This document shows positions 10,030 through 18,170 of a stretch of 64,000 bases of DNA, piece after piece. This stretch comes from an uncultured Bacteroidales bacterium (GTDB lineage Bacteria; Bacteroidota; Bacteroidia; Bacteroidales; FEN-979). The translations under genes and the position numbers were made by a program. The notes under the pieces are model-generated. The model saw nothing but the letters and a program-made list of their open reading frames with translations, did not search any database and had not been told where the DNA came from. How positions within the stretch are numbered: the stretch's first letter is position 1; each line of letters begins with the position of its first letter. The stretch is taken from NCBI GenBank assembly GCA_903887775.1, contig CAISRB010000024.1:62001-126000 (forward strand). The letters are read 5' to 3'.

Positions 10030-10905
10030 ATGAAGTACGACGAACTGTTATTCTCCGCCAATAAAAAAGCCGGAAAAATGGAAGACTTTGATGCCGGTTA
10101 TACAGGTAAATACAAAAGTCATAAGGAAACGGAAAACGATCTCGCGAAGAACCTGAAAAAGATAGCAACAATTCAGGATAAACTGTATGCCGAAGGCAAG
10201 CAGTCGCTGCTCATCATTTTGCAGGCGCTCGATGCGGCCGGGAAAGACGGAGCTATCAAACACGTGATGTCGGGCCTGAATCCACAGGGATGCAGGGTTT
10301 CCTCATTCAAAGCCCCATCTGTTTATGAACTGGACCATGATTTTCTCTGGCGGGCTCATTGGGAAATCCCTCCCCGGGGAAAGATCGGAATCTTTAACCG
10401 TTCCTATTATGAGGAAGTACTGGTCGTGAGAGTTCATCAAAACATACTGAAATCACAGAAACTGCCTGATATTGCTGAGAAAATTGAAGACGGGCATATC
10501 TGGCAGGAGAGGTATGAAGACATTAATAATTTTGAACTCCATCTTATGCGGAACGGGATGCAGATCCTTAAGTTTTTCCTGAATGTTTCAAAGAATGAGC
10601 AGAAAAACCGCTTCATGGAACGTATCGAAAACCCCGAAAAGAACTGGAAACTTTCCCCCAATGATGTAAAGGAAAGACAATACTGGAACGATTACATGAA
10701 GGTATATTTTAAAATGTTCGAGCATACTTCCACCAAACATGCGCCATGGTACATCATACCGGCTGATAATAAATGGTTCTCCCGAATTGCCATTGGCGAG
10801 ATCATTGAAGCTAAACTTAAAGAAATGGATCCTCAGTATCCCGGGCTGAACGAGGAACAGAAGCAGTCACTGGCGGTTGCAAAAACAGTTCTTGATAAGG
10901 AATAA
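10030..10905 (+). CDS. PPK2-family polyphosphate:nucleotide phosphotransferase
   Basis: LIILQALDAAGKDGAIKHVMSGLNPQGCRVSSFKAPS...RAHWEIPPRGKIGIFNRSYYEEVLVVRVH PPK2 signature. Confidence 0.93.
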   Translation: MKYDELLFSANKKAGKMEDFDAGYTGKYKSHKETENDLAKNLKKIATIQDKLYAEGKQSLLIILQALDAAGKDGAIKHVMSGLNPQGCRVSSFKAPSVYELDHDFLWRAHWEIPPRGKIGIFNRSYYEEVLVVRVHQNILKSQKLPDIAEKIEDGHIWQERYEDINNFELHLMRNGMQILKFFLNVSKNEQKNRFMERIENPEKNWKLSPNDVKERQYWNDYMKVYFKMFEHTSTKHAPWYIIPADNKWFSRIAIGEIIEAKLKEMDPQYPGLNEEQKQSLAVAKTVLDKE

Positions 10906-10934
10906 AGGCGTTTAACAATATCAAACCGTATTAT

Positions 10935-11498
10935 ATGCGTTCAAAGTTTATTTTAGTTTTCATTGTTTTGATTGCAGGGCACAGCTACAGTCAGAATAAC
11001 CTCAACTCCGAAACAGTCGTGAAGCCCAAATTTATTTCCACGGGCATTGTTCTCCAAGACCTTCAGCAGAATGGCACAAATTCAAAGTATTATGAGACTT
11101 CCCAGGATCTGATTTTCATGGATGAAAACCTCATTGGGGCTCTTAATGCAATCACGCCTAATGTTGTTACACAGGAGAATATTGATTATATAAAATACAT
11201 CAACTCCAGGGACCAGAAACCCTACAGGGAGGTCTGGGATCATAATATTTACTTTAAATATGCTACTACGATCACGGATGTGCAACAGATCCTGACCGAC
11301 CCGGCTGTATTCGCAGATCTGAAAAAACGACTGGGGAGAGAGTTTAACCGACTCGACGTCAATGTTTTCATTACCGGCAGCGACAGGATCATGTTCATCC
11401 TCAGGTCCCCCAACTCACAAGCCGGTGCGTTTTACAGGGCCATACTCGGCAATGGAGAAATCCGTATCGATGAGATTTCCAACTGGAGGGATTCATAG
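10935..11498 (+). CDS. secreted protein of unknown function
   Basis: Signal peptide MRSKFILVFIVLIAGHSYSQ; no recognised domain. Confidence 0.55.
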   Translation: MRSKFILVFIVLIAGHSYSQNNLNSETVVKPKFISTGIVLQDLQQNGTNSKYYETSQDLIFMDENLIGALNAITPNVVTQENIDYIKYINSRDQKPYREVWDHNIYFKYATTITDVQQILTDPAVFADLKKRLGREFNRLDVNVFITGSDRIMFILRSPNSQAGAFYRAILGNGEIRIDEISNWRDS

Positions 11499-11525
11499 TA
11501 ATTCAGGTTGAAAAAATAGCATTAT

Positions 11526-12257
11526 TTGCAAAGCATGAGCGTTATCCACAGGTTTTTGCTGATCACTACTATAATCTGGGCCCCGGTCATACTGTATGCC
11601 CAGCAGAAATCTCCGCCTGTCGATATAGGGAAGGAAAGCATGTACTTCCCGCATCATTTTCAGAAATACCATCTACAGACTGGTCTGGGTTTTGATTTTA
11701 TCAAACTGCCTTTCGACTGGGTCGAGAATGCCCTTGAGGCACCTTTGCTTGATCTTCATCTGACATTTGGCCTGCCGGCCGGATTCTCTCTGGAAGGCAA
11801 CCTCAACACTATCCTTGTATCAAACCAGGTCAGTCTTGGCGCCAGATGGAATTACATTCACAGGAATTTCTCGTTTAACCTGGGATATGACCTTGGTTAT
11901 TCACTGGGGATCATGAATTTCGCCGGTTTTAAAAATACCGGAATGACGCTTATTCATTACCCTAATGCCTCGATAGGATTTAAAACTAAAACGCTTGCAT
12001 TCACCTTCAAGGGCGAAGCTGTAATTATAGCCTGGGGGCAGATGAAAACAGGCGAAGATTTAATGAGCCGCAGCATTAATTTTTTTGACGGGATGACCGG
12101 GGCGATATACCTCGAGCAGCGCATATTCAGGAAAAAAATACTGATCATTGGCTTCAAGGACAATTACGTAAAGTATTACTGGCCGGCTTGGATGGTTTTT
12201 TCAACCTTCGACCGGTATTATCACATTCCCGAACTTCATCTGTTATGGGTATTATGA
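11526..12257 (+). CDS. predicted outer-membrane protein of unknown function
   Basis: Signal-peptide-like N-terminus; alternating hydrophobic beta-strand pattern. Confidence 0.5.
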   Translation: MQSMSVIHRFLLITTIIWAPVILYAQQKSPPVDIGKESMYFPHHFQKYHLQTGLGFDFIKLPFDWVENALEAPLLDLHLTFGLPAGFSLEGNLNTILVSNQVSLGARWNYIHRNFSFNLGYDLGYSLGIMNFAGFKNTGMTLIHYPNASIGFKTKTLAFTFKGEAVIIAWGQMKTGEDLMSRSINFFDGMTGAIYLEQRIFRKKILIIGFKDNYVKYYWPAWMVFSTFDRYYHIPELHLLWVL

Positions 12258-13507
12258 GAAACTGTTTGTTAACTTTATTTTGTATTGCCTTGCTGATGGC
12301 AGGCTGTAACAAGTCAAAGGAGGTGTCTATACCCTCCCCGGGCCCGAATTCTTTATTTACTGAGACTTATCCCTTGCCTGAAGCTTCCAGGAAAGTGATG
12401 GACGGGATATACAATGTAACAGCCGGAAATGAGCTTTTTGGCGACCAGGTGGTGCTGAAATGGTCGAGAAAGAAACTGACTGTGATGTGTTCCGACGGAC
12501 ATTATTTGGTTCTTGATGTCGGACAGCTTGATTCGGTTATTATGATCCAGGGATACTGGAGGTACTGTTATAATGACAATACGGGAATTGCGAGCGCATA
12601 CATCGCCAGGGATGAGGGAGGAAAGGACATCATCGAAGCCAATCCGCATCCTGGCCAGATCATTATCCGCGGGGGGTATGGTTCGAAAGGAAATGAGATC
12701 AACAACCCTCTTCAGTTTGTATATCTGAGGCCTATTTCCCCTTCTGTTCTGAACAAAAAGTTTTCCCTGCTTGCCCACCGTTCCGGAGGAAGGACTTCCG
12801 ACCACCTGCCGGTATCTGAAAACAGTATCGCGATGATCAATTTTACAGAGGGATTGGGGTCCACGGGCATTGAAATTGACGTGCAGCTTACCAGTGACGG
12901 CGTCCCTGTGCTGTACCATGATGCCGACCTCAATATCCGCTTAACCCAGAAAGGACCGGTTTCGGGACCTATTAATGATTTCACTTATCTGCAGTTATTC
13001 TATCTGGTGCGCCTTATCCACGGGGAGCATATTCCGAGGCTGAAAGATGCACTTTATTTCGTTGTTGACAGCACCCTCCTGACCGACGTCTATCTTGACA
13101 TGAAAGAAAAAGTTCCTTCGATAAAGGAGGTCATCCCGATACAAAAGGAAATACTGCAAAGGGCAAAGGAAAAAGGAAGGGATCTGAATATTTATATCGG
13201 ACTGCCATCCCAGGATGCCATAAACGACTTCATGAGCCAGCCCGATTACCAGAAAATCCCTTCTCTTTGTGAATTGTCGGTGGATGACGTGGTAAGAACG
13301 AACTCCATGGTATGGGCGCCTCGCTGGACTGAGGGCACACAGGATGCGCTGGTTGCGCAAATTCACGGACAGGGCCGGCTGGCCTGGACCTGGACCCTCG
13401 ATGATGTAGACTGGATAAAGGAATTTATCAATAACGGGCAGTTCGACGGCATACTCACCAACTACCCCTTCATTGCCGGGTATTATCATTACATCCGGGA
13501 GAATTAG
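12254..13507 (+). CDS. glycerophosphodiester phosphodiesterase-family lipoprotein
   Basis: Lipobox LLMAGC from ATG 12254 (or 12245). LLAHRSGG...ENSIAMINF...GSTGIEIDVQLTSDGVPVLYHD is a GDPD signature. Confidence 0.85.
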   Translation: MRNCLLTLFCIALLMAGCNKSKEVSIPSPGPNSLFTETYPLPEASRKVMDGIYNVTAGNELFGDQVVLKWSRKKLTVMCSDGHYLVLDVGQLDSVIMIQGYWRYCYNDNTGIASAYIARDEGGKDIIEANPHPGQIIIRGGYGSKGNEINNPLQFVYLRPISPSVLNKKFSLLAHRSGGRTSDHLPVSENSIAMINFTEGLGSTGIEIDVQLTSDGVPVLYHDADLNIRLTQKGPVSGPINDFTYLQLFYLVRLIHGEHIPRLKDALYFVVDSTLLTDVYLDMKEKVPSIKEVIPIQKEILQRAKEKGRDLNIYIGLPSQDAINDFMSQPDYQKIPSLCELSVDDVVRTNSMVWAPRWTEGTQDALVAQIHGQGRLAWTWTLDDVDWIKEFINNGQFDGILTNYPFIAGYYHYIREN

Positions 13508-13510
13508 GCT

Positions 13511-14098
13511 ATGAAAAGAATTATTATTATCGGCTTGTTTTTCCTGGTTGCAGCCTGGAATGCAGCCGCCCAGCCGGGCGACAGTATCCCGAAAACACGC
13601 AGCCATTACACCCTGGCAATCGGAACAGGATGGTCCCATTATTTTGCCAACATGGACATCGTCCCCGCACGGAATGTTCAGAAAGAATTCATAGGCACTT
13701 CATTCCGCTTTATGTGGGAACCCGAATACAGGCTGAGCCTTGGCCTCGAAACCGGGTTTTACCGTATTTTCAGGGTAGATTCAGCCCTGACAAGCGAATA
13801 TACGATGGATGCCAGGATGTATATGGTCCCGCTGCTGCTCGTTATAAGAATGAGAATAGTGGATAATTTTTACCTTTCCCTGGCGCCCGGAATTGCCGTT
13901 CAGTTCTCACAGATCAAAGGGATTGGAGAAACGATCAGCAGCACCCAGTATTCTTTTGCAAATTTTGAAGCCTGCGCATCTTATCTTTATCCTTTGAACA
14001 AACGATTTGTTATCGGAGGTGAAGCAAGGTTTTTATACATAGGCAAGACAAATGACTATATCATGTCGCTGAATGCTGTCTTCGGTGTGAAACTGTAA
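13511..14098 (+). CDS. outer-membrane beta-barrel family protein
   Basis: Signal peptide ending NAAAQ; beta-barrel-like sequence ending FGVKL. Confidence 0.55.
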   Translation: MKRIIIIGLFFLVAAWNAAAQPGDSIPKTRSHYTLAIGTGWSHYFANMDIVPARNVQKEFIGTSFRFMWEPEYRLSLGLETGFYRIFRVDSALTSEYTMDARMYMVPLLLVIRMRIVDNFYLSLAPGIAVQFSQIKGIGETISSTQYSFANFEACASYLYPLNKRFVIGGEARFLYIGKTNDYIMSLNAVFGVKL

Positions 14099-14099
14099 G

Positions 14100-14267
14100 A
14101 CCTGCGATCCCTGACGTCTGTCGCGTAATCCCGATAACAAAGGCAGCAGTCATCATATCACGGGCGCCATCAAGATATGCCCCGATGGTTGTGTTTGAAG
14201 GAAGGCGGAAAAGGAAGAGGATGATGGATACAATGATCAGAGTATGAGGGAGTTTTTTCTTTTCCAT
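14100..14267 (-). pseudogene. remnant of a YfcC-family (C4-dicarboxylate/short-chain) carrier with large internal deletion
   Basis: MEKKKLPHTLIIVSIILFLF (family N-terminus) runs straight into PSNTTIGAYLDGARDMMTAAFVIGITR (internal family segment), then similarity stops. Confidence 0.45.
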
Positions 14268-14421
14268 TGAAAATATTTTAAGCGTATAAGTGAGAATCGG
14301 TAAATTTATTTTTATTTTTGATTGAGTTATTTTTTTCTGTCGAATTTTCAACAACAGGAACAGATTAATTAAAAATATCATATATTAGCAGAATCAGAAG
14401 TTGAACCCAAAAAAAAATCCT

Positions 14422-15525
14422 ATGAAAAAAATTTTACTTTTTCTTGCAGTAATGTTACTTTACATTACACAAAGCTATTCCCAGGCAACTTTTAACACCG
14501 GAGGTATAAAAGTTGATGTATCCGAATATGGACGTATCAGGATTGCTACGACTGATGGTACGAAACAGCTGGAACGTGCTTCAATTTTAGTCGGGACCTC
14601 TCCGACAGATGTATTTGACTATACAAATGACGCAAACACTCTGGATGACTTCGTTTTAGTCACAAATCCTTTAAAGAGCGATTTTGAAATCTATGGTTCC
14701 GTTGACAACACGTATTCAGACTTACCGCCAAATGTAATTGTAAAACATAATGTCTACGGCTGGAACAACGGCGAATATACTATTGTCAGGTTCAATATCA
14801 AAAATAATGAAACTGATCCCTTAACAACTACCTTGGCAGGGTTAGATATAATACCTTCCTTAAACGATGACTATGGTTTCGATTCTGTTTCATACCTCAG
14901 CACCGAAGGAGTTATCCGGTTTCACAAAGGGAATGAGGTAAATATGGGGATGAAACTTCTGTCATCAACCTTGACCTCCCTTTATTCATTTGAATGGTAT
15001 GACAGTTATTCAGTAGATACAGATTATTGGACATGGATGAATCATGGGTCATTACAGGCATTATATGCTTCAACCACTGCTGACGGACCGGTTACAATTA
15101 CTTCTCAGGGTTCGGTTACATTGGCTCCCGGGGAATCTTTTAATGTATATTATGCCTTGGCTCTCGGAGCTGATCAGACTGCAATGTTAGCCAATATCAC
15201 CGCTGCCGTAACGAAATATGAGGCGTTGATCGTTGGAGTTGCAAAAGTGGCTCCATCAGCAAATGAACTGAGCCTCGGGCAAAATTCCCCCAATCCGTTT
15301 AAACATTCAACAACGATCAGTTATCAGCTGCCAGATGATGGTTTGGTAAGTTTAAAGGTTTATAATACGGTCGGAACCGAAGTGGCTGATTTGGTAAATT
15401 CAAATCAGACAAAAGGCACCCACTCCATTCAATACAATGGGAACGATCTGCCCGACGGTATGTATTATTATACCCTCAGGTTTAATGGCCAGGTCAAATC
15501 AAATAAAATGTTCCTGAACAAATAG
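14422..15525 (+). CDS. T9SS type A sorting domain-containing secreted protein
   Basis: Signal peptide; C-terminus LGQNSPNPFKHSTTISYQLP...LPDGMYYYTLRFNGQVKSNKMFLNK. ATG 14422 preferred over the TTG at 14401. Confidence 0.85.
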   Translation: MKKILLFLAVMLLYITQSYSQATFNTGGIKVDVSEYGRIRIATTDGTKQLERASILVGTSPTDVFDYTNDANTLDDFVLVTNPLKSDFEIYGSVDNTYSDLPPNVIVKHNVYGWNNGEYTIVRFNIKNNETDPLTTTLAGLDIIPSLNDDYGFDSVSYLSTEGVIRFHKGNEVNMGMKLLSSTLTSLYSFEWYDSYSVDTDYWTWMNHGSLQALYASTTADGPVTITSQGSVTLAPGESFNVYYALALGADQTAMLANITAAVTKYEALIVGVAKVAPSANELSLGQNSPNPFKHSTTISYQLPDDGLVSLKVYNTVGTEVADLVNSNQTKGTHSIQYNGNDLPDGMYYYTLRFNGQVKSNKMFLNK

Positions 15526-15553
15526 CCATCCTGATATTATAATTACTGATATA

Positions 15554-15584
15554 AAAAAACCCGGGAATTTTCCCGGGTTTTTTT
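15554..15584. terminator. bidirectional intrinsic terminator between convergent genes
   Basis: aaaaaaacccgggaattttcccgggttttttt: perfect hairpin with A-tract and T-tract on both sides. Confidence 0.9.
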
Positions 15585-15589
15585 ATGCC

Positions 15590-16798
15590 TTATAATTTGA
15601 TCTGCACGATGGTCATTGCGTGAGGACTGACTCCTGTAATCCAGTCTTCAGGGTTGGATCCATCGAGGTTGGCGCGGATGATCTTCCCGTCGGGATTTGA
15701 ATTTGAGTTCTTAACTCCCCAGAAAAGTTTGTTATGCTGGTAATCAATGGTAACACCCCAGGTGGCCTTCGAACCGTAATCACCTATTTTGACAATGTTT
15801 GTACCATCAATATTGCACATATAGATGCCATTCTCAGGGGCTACGGTACCTGCTGCTGCATAGAGGGCCATATAGGTTTTCCCGTTCTTCACATCAACTT
15901 CAATTGCAGTTCCGTCTATATCCGGGATCATCTCTGTAAGCCCCGATCCGTCAAAATTCACTGACCAGTAACCACCGCTGTAATCAGTCTTATCATTGAC
16001 GAGGTAGATCTTATTGGATGCAGGGTCATATTGCATGTCGATCGGATATTCGGGCGGATTTCCTCCAGTGTTTATGAATACTTCGGGATTACTGCCATCC
16101 AGGTTAGCCCTGTAGATACCCCCTGTGCGACCCCAGTAAATTTTATCTCCAAGTACGAAGATAGCTTCGGCGTCACCCACAATTTCCTGTCCCGGAACAC
16201 CGGCATCTAGTATCTTGTGGGGATTTTTTCCATCTGCATCAAACATGTAAATCGCCTGCATGGAATAATCGGTGATATATACTTTCTTATGTGCTGTATC
16301 AACAGCTATTCCATAGGGCCTTGACATATCTGCAGGTACGAAATCCTGAACAAGGGGAGCAGCAGTATCCATGATGACCATATTCCCGTTCCCGACAGTC
16401 CCACGGGTAGTAAAGTAAAATACCTGGGTGAGTCCCGCAAGAGGATCTTTAACATTCACGACCATGGTTTTGACCGCCTGATTGTAATAGACCTCGTTGA
16501 TCGGGGTACAGGTCAGTTTGACATTGTAAAGCCCCGGCTTCGAATAACTGGTTGTCGGATTGGCTTCAGTCGAAGTTGTACCGTTCCCGAAATCCCAGGA
16601 ATATCCCGTCGCATTCAGCGATAAATTGGTAAATGTGACCTGGCATGGCGCGTATCCCTGGTTATCGGTGACATAACTAAAATCAGCGATTGAACTTGCG
16701 GGAGGGGTTCCCATGTCCTTGCTTTTGCATCCTGTCGCCAGCGTTACTGCGAACAGGAAATAAATTAGATATAAGAAATTTCTTTTCATATGTTTCAA
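15590..16798 (-). CDS. lipoprotein with PKD domain and YWTD/LDL-receptor-class-B-like beta-propeller
   Basis: Lipobox LATGC; GYSWDFGNGTTSTEANPTTSYSKPGLYNVKL (PKD); repeated GIAVDTAHKKVYITD / NKIYLVND / NKLFWGVKN propeller repeats. Last gene of the Sus-like operon. Confidence 0.85.
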   Translation of the reverse strand: MKHMKRNFLYLIYFLFAVTLATGCKSKDMGTPPASSIADFSYVTDNQGYAPCQVTFTNLSLNATGYSWDFGNGTTSTEANPTTSYSKPGLYNVKLTCTPINEVYYNQAVKTMVVNVKDPLAGLTQVFYFTTRGTVGNGNMVIMDTAAPLVQDFVPADMSRPYGIAVDTAHKKVYITDYSMQAIYMFDADGKNPHKILDAGVPGQEIVGDAEAIFVLGDKIYWGRTGGIYRANLDGSNPEVFINTGGNPPEYPIDMQYDPASNKIYLVNDKTDYSGGYWSVNFDGSGLTEMIPDIDGTAIEVDVKNGKTYMALYAAAGTVAPENGIYMCNIDGTNIVKIGDYGSKATWGVTIDYQHNKLFWGVKNSNSNPDGKIIRANLDGSNPEDWITGVSPHAMTIVQIKL

Positions 16799-16818
16799 AT
16801 TAACAGATTATACAATGA

Positions 16819-18153
16819 TCAATAACCAGGATTCTGGGTCATCAGCGTATTGGTTTGCAACTCACTTAGCGGTATGGGGAATAGGGTGTAGTTTTGACTG
16901 ATCCCCAGCACAGTGGTTGCTCTTTTTGTCCTGACAAGGTCGGCCCACCTTTGGCATTCGAAAGCAAATTCATGCCTGCGCTCGTTCTCGATGACCAGTT
17001 TGAGTTCGTTATAATCGGTGGATGTTGTGGGAGGAAGGCCGGCACGGGCCCTTACGACATTAACGTCATTTCTGATATCTTCAATAGTTCCGTTCGAGTA
17101 GGCACGGGCCTCCGCGCGAATCAAGTACATTTCGGCCAGGCGGATTACATATACCCGGTCGGTTCCGGCAGTGACGTCTATGTATTTGTAGCCGAAGGGC
17201 AGGTTTGTCGAATCAAACTTAATAGATGCATTGAACCTGGCTGTATCGGTCAGTTTAAAACTTTGGACAAAGCCGGAAGGAGGCGATACTTCATAGCGGC
17301 CAAGGAGGCTCCTGGGAAAGAAATACTGAGCCAGGAGGTTACGGTTCTGTACACTGGAAACAATTTCGAAAATAGATTCGGTAACATTTCCGTTGAACAG
17401 ATCACTGTAGATTGGCGCAAGTATAAATCCGCCTTCATTGATCACCTTGTCTGCCTTTTCAATTGCGAGGGTTGCGATGGCCGGGTCGTTGTTTTGCTGG
17501 AATTGTGTAAGATAGACCCTTGCCAGCAGGGCAGTTGCACTGAACGCGCTGGCGTGACCCAAGGTCCTGGTAGCGGGCAGGATTTGTTCGGCCTGCAAAA
17601 GGTCGGCAATGATCTGGTCAAAGACCTGGGGCACGGTGTTACGTGCCTGGTTTATGTTGCTGAGGTCAAGCGTTGGCTGGGTCTTTATCGGAATCCCGCC
17701 GAAATCACACAACAGGTTGAAATGACATAAGGCACGCATAAACAGCCCGTCGCCTGTATACATGTTCCTGTCGTCAGTACTCATATCAATGTCGGCAATC
17801 CTTGCCAGGACATTGTTAACCCGGTTGATGCAATCATAATTGTATGCCCAGATCCCGTCAATAATGCCATTATCGGCAGCGATCTTATGATTGGCGATCT
17901 GTGAATAGTCCTGCGTCGTCCCGGTCCATACAAGATTATCGGCGGCAAGATCTTCAACAATAACCTGGTAGCGTCCGTAAACACCAGTAGATTGCAGGGC
18001 ATTGTAAGCCCCGGTGATGGCGTTTTCCACTCCTGATTTATCCTTGATTGCCTGGCTGGCCGAGATGGAATCGGTAGGTTGAATATCCAGCATTTTGCTA
18101 CAGGACGCTGTTGCGAGGATAAAAAGGATCAGTATAATTGATAAATTTTTCAT
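16819..18153 (-). CDS. RagB/SusD family nutrient-binding outer-membrane lipoprotein
   Basis: Lipobox ATASC; DISASQAIKDKSGVENAITGAYNAL, RALCHFNLLCDFGGIP, RLAEMYLIRAEARA, ERRHEFAFECQRWADLVR. Confidence 0.95.
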   Translation of the reverse strand: MKNLSIILILFILATASCSKMLDIQPTDSISASQAIKDKSGVENAITGAYNALQSTGVYGRYQVIVEDLAADNLVWTGTTQDYSQIANHKIAADNGIIDGIWAYNYDCINRVNNVLARIADIDMSTDDRNMYTGDGLFMRALCHFNLLCDFGGIPIKTQPTLDLSNINQARNTVPQVFDQIIADLLQAEQILPATRTLGHASAFSATALLARVYLTQFQQNNDPAIATLAIEKADKVINEGGFILAPIYSDLFNGNVTESIFEIVSSVQNRNLLAQYFFPRSLLGRYEVSPPSGFVQSFKLTDTARFNASIKFDSTNLPFGYKYIDVTAGTDRVYVIRLAEMYLIRAEARAYSNGTIEDIRNDVNVVRARAGLPPTTSTDYNELKLVIENERRHEFAFECQRWADLVRTKRATTVLGISQNYTLFPIPLSELQTNTLMTQNPGY

Positions 18154-18170
18154 GTTTCTCAGTTTAAAGG

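Noticed and set aside
16894-17730. 278-aa plus-strand ORF antisense to susD
   Set aside because: Shadow of a well-supported SusD gene; no domain or signal visible.
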